Shown: positions 1 through 7,275 of the stretch, piece after piece
Layout of the letters: every line of letters begins with the position of its first letter
How positions within the stretch are numbered: position 1 is the first letter of the stretch
Origin: Paracoccus acridae
GTDB taxonomy: Bacteria > Pseudomonadota > Alphaproteobacteria > Rhodobacterales > Rhodobacteraceae
Reading direction: 5' to 3'
Length of the DNA: 64,000 nucleotides
Assembly: GCF_014642735.1 (NCBI RefSeq)
Contig: NZ_BMIV01000004.1
Location: 1 to 64,000, forward strand
Program-made: the position numbers and the translations under genes
The notes under the pieces: model-generated
What the model saw: only the letters and a program-made list of their open reading frames with translations
The model's database searches: none
Told to the model about the DNA's origin: nothing

Positions 1-105
1 ACCATCTTCGACGGCACCGGCGTGGGCCTTCAGGACCTCGCCGTCGCATCCGCCGTCGTGGAACTCGCCAAACAACAAGGAAAGGCCGCAAAGGTCGATC
101 TCTGA
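1..105 (+). CDS. Ornithine cyclodeaminase / mu-crystallin family protein, C-terminal fragment
   Basis: Only the last 34 residues and a TGA stop are in the window; the gene runs in from the left. The visible end contains the FDGTGVGLQDLAVASAV stretch that is typical of the C-terminal helix region of the ornithine cyclodeaminase/mu-crystallin family, NAD(P)-dependent enzymes that act on imino or amino acids. The stop is 36 bases before the permease start, so the two could be co-transcribed. The exact substrate cannot be read from this fragment. In Paracoccus one member of this family is the iminosuccinate reductase BhcD of the beta-hydroxyaspartate cycle, but that is only a possibility here. 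Confidence 0.7.
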   Translation, partial: TIFDGTGVGLQDLAVASAVVELAKQQGKAAKVDL

Positions 106-141
106 GGGAAAACAAGACAGCCGTGGAAAGGGAGGTCCGCA

Positions 142-1620
142 ATGTCTGACGCAACCTATCAGGGGGGGATCCATCCGGTGGATGAGATCCTTCCCGCCCC
201 CAAGCTGTTCACGCTTGGGTTCCAGCATGTGCTGGTCATGTATGCGGGGGCCATTGCGGTTCCCCTGATCGTCGGGCGGGCGCTGAACCTGCCCCCCGAG
301 GAAGTGGCGTTCCTGATTTCCGCCGACCTGTTCGTCTGCGGCATCGTGTCCATCATCCAGAGCCTGGGCGCGACTCAGTATTTCGGGATCAAGCTGCCCG
401 TGATGATGGGCGTGACCTTCGCTTCGGTCGGCCCGATGGTCGCGGTCGCGACATCCTTGCCCGGCCATGAAGGCGCCCGCGCCCTGTTCGGCGCGATCAT
501 CGCGGCGGGCATCATCGGCATCTTCATCGCGCCCTTCATTTCCAGGATGTTGCGGTTCTTTCCGCCGGTCGTCACCGGCACGCTGATCCTGACCATCGGC
601 ATCAGCCTGATGCCCATCGGGATCAACTGGATCTTCGGCCTTCAGGTCGGTCCGACCGCCCCCAAGATCGTGGACCCCGAGGCCGCGGCCTGGCTGGAAG
701 CGGCCCGCGCGGCCGGCGAGGTGCCGGCGAGCGTCACGTTGGCGCCGACGGTGCAGAACCCGCTTTATGCGGCGGGGCAGAACATCATGATCGCGATCCT
801 TGTGCTGGGCACGATCCTGCTGGTGTCGAAATTCGCGCGCGGCTTCCTGTCCAACATCGCGGTGCTGGTCGGCATCGTCGTGGGCGGCGTCGTGGCCGCG
901 ATGCTGGGCATGATGAACTTCGACAAGGTCGGCGCGGCGGAATGGTTCGCAGTGATCAAGCCCTTCCATTTCGGGATGCCGACGTTCGACCCGATCATGA
1001 TCGCCACCATGGTGCTGGTCATGCTGGTCACGCTGATCGAATCCACCGGCATGTTCCTGGCGCTGTCCGACATCTGCAAGAAGCCGATGGAGCAGAAATC
1101 CCTGGCCGCAGGGCTGCGCGCCGACGGACTGGGCACCGTGATCGGGGGCATCTTCAACACCTTCCCCTATACCTCGTTCTCGCAGAACGTCGGCCTGGTG
1201 GGCGTCACCGGCATCCGGTCGCGCTTCGTCTGCGTGGCGGGCGGCGTGATCATGATCGTGCTGGGCCTGATCCCGAAGATGGGCGCCCTGGTCGAAAGCC
1301 TGCCCACCACCGTCCTGGGCGGCGCGGGCCTGGTGATGTTCGGCATGGTCGCCGCGACCGGCGTGCGGATCCTGTCGCGGGTCGATTTCGCGAACAACCG
1401 GCACAACCTGTTCATCGTCGCGATTTCCGTGGGCATGGGGATGATCCCGCTGGTCGCGCCGAACTTCAACCAGTGGATGCCGCACGCGATCCATCCGCTG
1501 ATCCATTCCGGCATCCTGCTGGCGGCGATCACGGCGGTGCTGCTGAACTGGTTCTACAACGGCGCGGCCCATGTGGACGAGGAAGAGTTGCGGGCGGCGG
1601 GTCATGTCGCGGACCACTAG
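142..1620 (+). CDS. NCS2 family nucleobase (urate/xanthine) permease
   Basis: A 492-residue inner-membrane protein with many hydrophobic segments, the usual size for the nucleobase:cation symporter-2 family. The QH pair of transmembrane 1 is at residues 28-29, an acidic LIESTG motif lies near residue 299 and the substrate-binding SQNVG motif near residue 346. These are hallmarks of the family, which imports xanthine, urate or uracil with protons or sodium. A GGGAGG ribosome site lies just before the start. The gene opens a plus-strand series with 8-oxoguanine deaminase, uraH and puuD, so the likely cargo is urate or xanthine; this is inferred from context, because sequence alone does not separate the substrates. 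Confidence 0.93.
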   Translation: MSDATYQGGIHPVDEILPAPKLFTLGFQHVLVMYAGAIAVPLIVGRALNLPPEEVAFLISADLFVCGIVSIIQSLGATQYFGIKLPVMMGVTFASVGPMVAVATSLPGHEGARALFGAIIAAGIIGIFIAPFISRMLRFFPPVVTGTLILTIGISLMPIGINWIFGLQVGPTAPKIVDPEAAAWLEAARAAGEVPASVTLAPTVQNPLYAAGQNIMIAILVLGTILLVSKFARGFLSNIAVLVGIVVGGVVAAMLGMMNFDKVGAAEWFAVIKPFHFGMPTFDPIMIATMVLVMLVTLIESTGMFLALSDICKKPMEQKSLAAGLRADGLGTVIGGIFNTFPYTSFSQNVGLVGVTGIRSRFVCVAGGVIMIVLGLIPKMGALVESLPTTVLGGAGLVMFGMVAATGVRILSRVDFANNRHNLFIVAISVGMGMIPLVAPNFNQWMPHAIHPLIHSGILLAAITAVLLNWFYNGAAHVDEEELRAAGHVADH

Positions 1621-2953
1621 GACGCTGTTCAAGGGCGCCGAGGTCGTCGTCACCATGGACGACACCCGGCGCGAGATCCGGGGCGGCGATGTCCTGGTCG
1701 AGAATGGAAAGATCGTCGCGGCGGGTGAAAACCTGCCGCGCGATGGTGCCGAAATCGTCAATGCTGCCGGCTGCGTGATCACGCCGGGCCTGGTCAACAC
1801 CCATCACCACCTGTTCCAGACCCTGACCCGCGCGGTGCCCGCAGCCCAGGACGCGGCGCTGTTCGGCTGGTTGCGGACGCTTTATCCCATCTGGTCGCGC
1901 ATGACGCCGGACGACATCAGCCTGTCGGCCGAGGTCGGGCTTGCGGAACTGGCGCTGTCGGGATGCACCTGTTCGTCCGACCACCTTTACCTGTTTCCGA
2001 ACGGATCGCGCCTGGACGACAGCATCGAGGCCGCCGGGAAGGTCGGCATCCGCTTCACCGCCACACGCGGGGCCATGTCCATCGGCGAAAGCAAGGGCGG
2101 CCTGCCGCCCGATGCCCTGGTCGAGGACGAGGCCGCGATCCTGCGCGACAGCGAACGCGTGGTAGGCGCCTTCCACGACGGGTCCGAGGGTTCGATGGTG
2201 CAGGTGGCGCTTGCGCCCTGTTCGCCCTTCTCGGTCAGCCGGGAACTGATGCGGGACGCGGCGATCCTGGCGCGCGAGAAGGGCGTACGCCTGCACACCC
2301 ACCTGGCCGAGAATGACGAGGATGTCCACTATTCGCTGGACAATTTCGGGATGCTGCCGGGCGATTATGCCGAAAGCCTGGGCTGGACCGGCGACGATGT
2401 CTGGCACGCCCATTGCGTCAAGCTGTCCGCGCCCGAGATCGACCTGTTTGCCCGCACCGGCACGGGGGTCGCGCATTGCCCCTGTTCCAACGCGCGGCTG
2501 GCCAGCGGCATTGCGCCCGTCCGGGCCATGCGCGACGCGGGCGTTCCGGTGGGTCTTGGCGTCGATGGATCGGCCAGCAACGATTGCAGCCATTTGGGGC
2601 TGGAAGCGCGGCAGGCCATGCTGGTCGCGCGGCTGAACGATGGCCCCGCCGCGATGGGCGCGCGCGAGGCATTGGAGATCGCCACGCTTGGCGGCGCGCG
2701 TGTTCTTGGCCGCAGCGACATTGGCGCTCTGACGCCGGGGATGCAGGCCGATCTGGTCCTGTGGGACGTGTCGGACCTGCCGCTGGCGGGGCAGTGGGAT
2801 CCGGTGGCAGCGCTGGTCTTCTGCGCGCCGATCAGGCCGCGTGCGGTCTATGTCGGGGGCAGGGCGGTCGTCGATGATCACCGTTTGCTGACCGTTGATC
2901 CGCGCGATCTGCGGGCGCGTGCCGAAAGGGCCGTGGCACGCCTGGCGGACTAG
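1604..2953 (+). CDS. 8-oxoguanine deaminase (amidohydrolase family)
   Basis: A 449-residue cytosolic zinc amidohydrolase. The NTHHHLFQ motif near residues 65-72, HTHLAEN near 231, HAHC near 268 and GVDGSASND near 320 give the metal ligands and active-site aspartate of the ATZ/TRZ-type deaminases. The text after the HHH motif (LTRAVP, LFGWLRTLYPIW) resembles the 8-oxoguanine deaminases found in purine clusters, which make urate and ammonia. An earlier in-frame ATG at 1571 would overlap the permease by 50 bases; I chose the ATG at 1604 (17-base overlap) because homologues begin close to the TLFKGAEVVV strand. Other cytosine/guanine-type deaminases remain possible, but the urate-centred context supports this call. 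Confidence 0.82.
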   Translation: MSRTTRTLFKGAEVVVTMDDTRREIRGGDVLVENGKIVAAGENLPRDGAEIVNAAGCVITPGLVNTHHHLFQTLTRAVPAAQDAALFGWLRTLYPIWSRMTPDDISLSAEVGLAELALSGCTCSSDHLYLFPNGSRLDDSIEAAGKVGIRFTATRGAMSIGESKGGLPPDALVEDEAAILRDSERVVGAFHDGSEGSMVQVALAPCSPFSVSRELMRDAAILAREKGVRLHTHLAENDEDVHYSLDNFGMLPGDYAESLGWTGDDVWHAHCVKLSAPEIDLFARTGTGVAHCPCSNARLASGIAPVRAMRDAGVPVGLGVDGSASNDCSHLGLEARQAMLVARLNDGPAAMGAREALEIATLGGARVLGRSDIGALTPGMQADLVLWDVSDLPLAGQWDPVAALVFCAPIRPRAVYVGGRAVVDDHRLLTVDPRDLRARAERAVARLAD

Positions 2954-2954
2954 G

Positions 2955-3018
2955 CCGGGGGGCTGTCTGCCCCCCACGCGCTTCGCGCTCCCCCCGAGGA
3001 TATTTGCGCCAAAGTGAA
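2955..3018 (+). repeat. Interspersed intergenic repeat, copy 1
   Basis: A perfect GGGGGGC/GCCCCCC stem (2957-2963 with 2969-2975) and a second small CGCG hairpin lead into a C-tract, GAGGATATTT and an A-rich CCAAAGTGAA end. The same arrangement recurs at 13717-13774, 17631-17681 (inverted) and 57149-57203. The hairpin may also act as a terminator for the deaminase gene, but no T-tract follows it directly. Confidence 0.7.
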
Positions 3019-3126
3019 CGGCGGATTTTCTACGAAATCTTAAGACTACCTTGCTTATGGTCCCTCTCGTGCGGATGCGAAGGGATCGGTTATTCAAGAA
3101 AACAGCGATAATGAGGGAGGGCGACG

Positions 3127-3480
3127 ATGCCTGGATACCTGACCACCCATGTGCTGGACACGGCGCGCGGCCGCCCGGCCGAGGGGATGGAGGTGGTGCT
3201 GTTCCGTCTTGAGAACGGCCAGCGGACCGAACTTGCACGATTGAAGACCAACCACGACGGCCGCACCGACAGCCAGATCCTGCCTGCGGCGGATTTCGCC
3301 ACCGGCACCTATGAGCTGGAATTCCACGCGGGCGCCTGGATGGACGCGACCGGGATCGAACCCGAAAGCCCGCGTTTCCTGGACGTGATCCCGATCCGCT
3401 TCGGCATGTCGCAGGACGACCATTACCATGTGCCGCTGCTGGTTTCGCCCTTCGGTTATTCCACCTATCGGGGAAGCTGA
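3127..3480 (+). CDS. uraH: 5-hydroxyisourate hydrolase
   Basis: A 117-residue transthyretin-like protein, the normal length for the family. The N-terminal LTTHVLDTARGRPAEG segment and the C-terminal tetrapeptide YRGS are the two signatures that separate hydroxyisourate hydrolase from true transthyretin. It hydrolyses the 5-hydroxyisourate released by urate oxidase to OHCU. A strong GAGGGAGGG ribosome site precedes the start. It is followed after 3 bases by puuD, the urate-oxidising enzyme that makes its substrate. No signal peptide is visible, so it is probably cytosolic. The decarboxylase that normally follows (uraD) is not in the window. Confidence 0.96.
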   Translation: MPGYLTTHVLDTARGRPAEGMEVVLFRLENGQRTELARLKTNHDGRTDSQILPAADFATGTYELEFHAGAWMDATGIEPESPRFLDVIPIRFGMSQDDHYHVPLLVSPFGYSTYRGS

Positions 3481-3483
3481 TCC

Positions 3484-4746
3484 ATGCTGCACCTGATCCC
3501 CGACCAGACGATCATCTGGGAATGGCTGGCCTTCGCGATCCGCTGGACGCATGTCATCACCGCCATCGCCTGGATCGGATCGTCCTTCTATTTCATCGCC
3601 CTCGACCTGGGGCTGCAAAAGGTTCCCGGCCTGCCCAAGGGCGCGCATGGCGAGGAATGGCAGGTCCATGGCGGCGGCTTCTATCACATCAACAAGTACC
3701 TGGTTGCGCCAGAGCGGATGCCCGAGCATCTGACCTGGTTCAAATGGGAAAGCTACGCCACCTGGCTGTCGGGCGCGGCGCTGTTGATGGTCACCTATTG
3801 GGCGGGCGCCAACCTGTATCTGATCGACACGGCCAAGGCCGACCTGGCGACCTGGCAGGCGATCCTGATCTCGGCCGGGTCGCTGGCGCTGGGATGGCTG
3901 ATCTATGACACGCTGTGCAAGTCGCGCCTGGGCGAGACGCCCACGATCCTGATGCTGCTGCTGTTCGTCGCGCTTGTCGTGATGGGCTGGGGCTATAACG
4001 AGATCTTCACCGGCCGCGCGGCGCTGCTGCACCTGGGCGCCTTCACCGCGACGATCATGACGGCAAACGTGTTCTTCATCATCATGCCGAACCAGCGGAT
4101 CGTGGTGGCGGACCTCAAGGCCGGGCGGGCGCCCGATCCGAAATACGGCAAGATCGCCAAGCTGCGTTCGACGCATAACAACTATCTGACGCTGCCGGTC
4201 ATCTTCCTGATGCTGTCGAACCATTATCCGCTGGCCTTCGCCAGCCAGTACAACTGGCTGATCGCGGCGCTGATCTTCCTGATGGGCGTGACCATCCGGC
4301 ATTTCTTCAACACCATGCATGCCCGCCGGGGATACCAGTGGTGGACCTGGGCCGTGACGGCGGTGCTGTTCATCATGGTGATGTGGCTGTCATCGGCCGG
4401 CCTGAACCAGGACAGCCTGGAACAGGCCGAGGCCCGGCCCCTGACCCCGGTCGAGGCCCGCTTTGCCGAGGCCGAAGGCTTCGGGCAGGTCAGCGACGCC
4501 GTGCTGGGCCGCTGTTCCATGTGCCATGCGCGCGAACCCGGATACGAGGGCATCCGCCACGCGCCCAAGGGGGTCTTCCTGGAAACCCCCGGCGACATCG
4601 CCAAGCACGCGCGAGAGATCTATGTCCAGGCCGGGCTGACCGACGCGATGCCGCCCGCCAATGTCACCTATATGGAGCCGCAGGAGCGCGAGCAGATCAT
4701 CCGCTGGTTCCGCGCGGCAGGCGGCGCAAGCCTGGCCGGGATGTAG
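3484..4746 (+). CDS. puuD: Membrane-bound urate hydroxylase/oxidase with cytochrome c domain
   Basis: A 420-residue protein with an N-terminal block of about eight or nine membrane segments (the former DUF989 region) and a C-terminal cytochrome c domain. The haem-binding CSMCH motif is near residues 344-348. This architecture is that of PuuD, which oxidises urate to 5-hydroxyisourate and passes electrons to the respiratory chain instead of making hydrogen peroxide as soluble uricase does. The haem domain should face the periplasm. The gene lies 3 bases after uraH, so the two are almost certainly translated from one mRNA. A strong bidirectional terminator follows at 4769-4809. Confidence 0.95.
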   Translation: MLHLIPDQTIIWEWLAFAIRWTHVITAIAWIGSSFYFIALDLGLQKVPGLPKGAHGEEWQVHGGGFYHINKYLVAPERMPEHLTWFKWESYATWLSGAALLMVTYWAGANLYLIDTAKADLATWQAILISAGSLALGWLIYDTLCKSRLGETPTILMLLLFVALVVMGWGYNEIFTGRAALLHLGAFTATIMTANVFFIIMPNQRIVVADLKAGRAPDPKYGKIAKLRSTHNNYLTLPVIFLMLSNHYPLAFASQYNWLIAALIFLMGVTIRHFFNTMHARRGYQWWTWAVTAVLFIMVMWLSSAGLNQDSLEQAEARPLTPVEARFAEAEGFGQVSDAVLGRCSMCHAREPGYEGIRHAPKGVFLETPGDIAKHAREIYVQAGLTDAMPPANVTYMEPQEREQIIRWFRAAGGASLAGM

Positions 4747-4768
4747 GGCAACCGCGCCTTTCGTGCGC

Positions 4769-4809
4769 AAAAGCGGCCGCGGCGATCCAGCCGCGGCTGT
4801 TTTCTTTTC
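4769..4809. terminator. Bidirectional intrinsic terminator between puuD and the LysR gene
   Basis: A GCCGCGGC/GCCGCGGC stem (4776-4783 and 4790-4797) with a six-base loop has an AAAA run on the left and TGTTTTCTTTT on the right. It can therefore end transcripts from both of the converging genes. Confidence 0.85.
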
Positions 4810-5709
4810 TCAGCGGTCGAAGATCTTCTTCAATTCCCGCACCGCGAAATCCGCGAACATCCGCACCTTCGGGTCCTGCAACCGCCGATGCGGGGTCAGG
4901 CAGCCGAATTGCGACGGCAGCGGGCGGTTCTGGGGCAAGACCTCGACCAGGCGGCCCGCCTTGATGTCGGCGGCCACTTCGTACAGCGGCCGGTTCGCGA
5001 TGCCTTCGCCCCCACGCGCCCAGGTTGTCAGCACGTCCCCGTCATCCGTGTCGAAACGGCCCGAAACCATCATCTTCTGCGGGCCGTCCTCGGTCTGCAG
5101 GACCCAGTAGAATTCGGGGCTGCGCGGATAGCGCAGCAGCAGGCAGTTGTGATCGACCAGATCCTCGGGGGCCTTCGGAGTGCCGTTCTGGGCCAGGTAT
5201 TCGGGCGAGGCGACCAGCACGCGCGGGCAATCCGCGATCTTGCGCCATTTCAGCGCCGAATCGGCAGGTTCGCCCAGGAAGAAGGCCAGGTCGATGGCGT
5301 CCTCGACGATGTTGACGTTGCGGTCCGACAGCCTCAGCCGGAACTCGACGCCAGGGTTTTCCTTGCAGAAGGGCGGGATCAGCGGCGCGATCAGCCGCCG
5401 CCCCAGGCCCAGGGGCGCGGTCAGGCGGATCACCCCCTGCGGGCGGCCCGAGAAGCTGGACACAAGCGCCTCGGCCTCGTCCAGGGTGTCGATCACGCGG
5501 CGGGCGTTGTCATAGAAGGCGCGCCCGATCTCGGTCGGGGTCAGCTTGCGGGTGGTGCGGTTCAGCAGCCGCACGCCGAACCGGTTCTCCAGATCCTTGA
5601 TGCGATTCGAGGCGACTGCCGGCGAAAGCCGCAGATCCCGCCCGCCCGACGTGATCGAGCCGAGTTCGACCACACGAACGAAGACGCGCAGGCTTTCAAG
5701 ATAGGACAT
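4810..5709 (-). CDS. LysR family transcriptional regulator
   Basis: A 299-residue protein of standard LysR length. Residues 1-60 form the winged helix-turn-helix (FVRVVELGSITSGGRDLRLS to LLNRTTRKLTPTEIG), and the remainder is the periplasmic-binding-protein-like effector domain. It is divergent from xdhA across a 113-base gap and convergent with puuD, so it is the obvious candidate to control xanthine dehydrogenase and perhaps the whole purine region, with a purine or urate as effector. That role is inferred from position only. The branch resembles the large LysR group with a DNA-binding N-terminus starting MSYLESLRVFVRVVE. Confidence 0.93.
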   Translation of the reverse strand: MSYLESLRVFVRVVELGSITSGGRDLRLSPAVASNRIKDLENRFGVRLLNRTTRKLTPTEIGRAFYDNARRVIDTLDEAEALVSSFSGRPQGVIRLTAPLGLGRRLIAPLIPPFCKENPGVEFRLRLSDRNVNIVEDAIDLAFFLGEPADSALKWRKIADCPRVLVASPEYLAQNGTPKAPEDLVDHNCLLLRYPRSPEFYWVLQTEDGPQKMMVSGRFDTDDGDVLTTWARGGEGIANRPLYEVAADIKAGRLVEVLPQNRPLPSQFGCLTPHRRLQDPKVRMFADFAVRELKKIFDR

Positions 5710-5822
5710 GGGTGATAGGCCGTTTTCAAGGAATCGTGTAAAGTCTTCCGGGTCGGGACAGATTTCGCAACCCTTATTTTCCGCCTAGGTTTTCCCATGG
5801 TCCACAGCCACGAAGGAACGCC
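5710..5822. promoter_or_regulatory. Divergent promoter region between the LysR gene and xdhA
   Basis: This 113-base gap must hold both promoters and, by the usual LysR arrangement, the regulator's binding site. It is visibly more AT-rich than its flanks. I cannot pick a single operator with confidence. A GAAGGAA ribosome site for xdhA is present at its right end. Confidence 0.5.
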
Positions 5823-7274
5823 ATGACCCCCGCCTTGCGCTTTATGCTGAACGATCAGGCAGTTGAACTGACAGCCGTCGGCGCCTCGGACACGCTGCTG
5901 GACTTCCTGCGCATCAACCGCCGCCTGACCGGCACCAAGGAGGGCTGCGCCGAAGGCGATTGCGGCGCCTGCACGGTGCTGGTGGGCCGCCTGACCGACG
6001 ACGGGCTGATCTATGAACCCGTGAATGCCTGCATCCGCTTCCTGGCGTCCTGCCACGGCTGCCATGTCGTCACGATCGAACATCTGCGCGGGCCGGACGG
6101 CGGGCTGCACCCGATCCAGGCCGCGATGGTGGAACATCACGGCAGCCAGTGCGGCTTCTGCACGCCGGGCATCGTGATTGCGCTGTATGGCTTGTGGATG
6201 ACCAATCCGGGCGCCACGGCCACCGATATCGAGGTCGCGCTGCAGGGCAATATCTGCCGCTGCACGGGATACGAGCCGATCATCAAGGCCGCGCTTGCCG
6301 CCGGCCGCGCGGGCGGACAGGCATCCGACGCCCTGGCGGTGGAACGGGAACTGGTGACCGCGAAGCTGCGCGACATGCGAGGCGAGAGGGTCGAGCTGTC
6401 CAAGGGTGGCGAACGCGCCATCATTCCCGCTGATGTGGATGACCTTGCCGCCGTGCTGGAGGCCGAGCCGAAGGCCACGATCATCGCGGGCGCGACCGAT
6501 GTGGGCCTGTGGGTCACGAAATTCATGCGCGACATTTCCCCGGCGGTGTTCATCGGCCATCTGATGAAATCGAAGCGCGTCGAGAGCGAGGAGATCCGCC
6601 TGGGCGCGGGCGTCACCTATTCCGAAGCCGCGCCGCTGATCCGTCAGCACATCCCCGCCGCCCATGATTACTGGCTGCGCATCGGCGGCTGGCAGGTGCG
6701 CAACATGGGCACCATCGGCGCCAATATCGCCAACGGCTCGCCCATCGGCGACACGCCGCCCCTGCTGATCGCGCTGGGCGCGCGGATCGTGCTGCGCAAG
6801 GGCGCGGCGCGGCGCGAACTGCCGTTGGAGGATTTCTTCATCGAATACGGGCGTCAGGACCGCGCGCCGGGCGAGTTCGTGGAAGAAGTCATCATCCCGA
6901 CCCGCCCGCAGGCGAAGATCGCCGCCTACAAGATCAGCAAGCGCCGCGACAGCGACATCACCGCCGTGGCTGCGGGTTTCTGCCTGACCGTTGAGAGTGG
7001 CACCATCACCGACGCGCGCATCTGCTTTGGCGGCATGGCGGGCACGCCCAAGCGCGCCGCCGGGGCCGAGGCCGCGCTGACCGGCCAACCCTTCGCCCGC
7101 GAAGCCTTCGAGGCCGCCGCCCGCGCCGTGGCGGACGATTTCCAGCCCTTGTCCGACTGGCGCGCCAGCGCCGATTATCGCCGCACCGTGGCCGCCAACC
7201 TGTTCCGCCGCTTCTGGCTGGAACAGTCGGAACCGGGCCTGCCGGTGCGCCTGCATGAAGCCGTTGGAGCATGA
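5823..7274 (+). CDS. xdhA: Xanthine dehydrogenase small subunit (2Fe-2S and FAD)
   Basis: A 483-residue protein with the XdhA order of domains. The plant-type ferredoxin site has cysteines at 42, 47 and 50 (GCAEGDCGAC). The second 2Fe-2S domain has QCGFCTPG and CRCTG, and the FAD-binding domain starts at about residue 195 (ATIIAGATDVGLWV, NMGTIGANIANGSPIGD). It carries electrons from the molybdenum site in XdhB to NAD+. The next gene begins right at its stop codon, so it is the first gene of the xdhABC-guaD operon. The LysR gene is divergent. Confidence 0.97.
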   Translation: MTPALRFMLNDQAVELTAVGASDTLLDFLRINRRLTGTKEGCAEGDCGACTVLVGRLTDDGLIYEPVNACIRFLASCHGCHVVTIEHLRGPDGGLHPIQAAMVEHHGSQCGFCTPGIVIALYGLWMTNPGATATDIEVALQGNICRCTGYEPIIKAALAAGRAGGQASDALAVERELVTAKLRDMRGERVELSKGGERAIIPADVDDLAAVLEAEPKATIIAGATDVGLWVTKFMRDISPAVFIGHLMKSKRVESEEIRLGAGVTYSEAAPLIRQHIPAAHDYWLRIGGWQVRNMGTIGANIANGSPIGDTPPLLIALGARIVLRKGAARRELPLEDFFIEYGRQDRAPGEFVEEVIIPTRPQAKIAAYKISKRRDSDITAVAAGFCLTVESGTITDARICFGGMAGTPKRAAGAEAALTGQPFAREAFEAAARAVADDFQPLSDWRASADYRRTVAANLFRRFWLEQSEPGLPVRLHEAVGA

Positions 7275-7275
7275 C

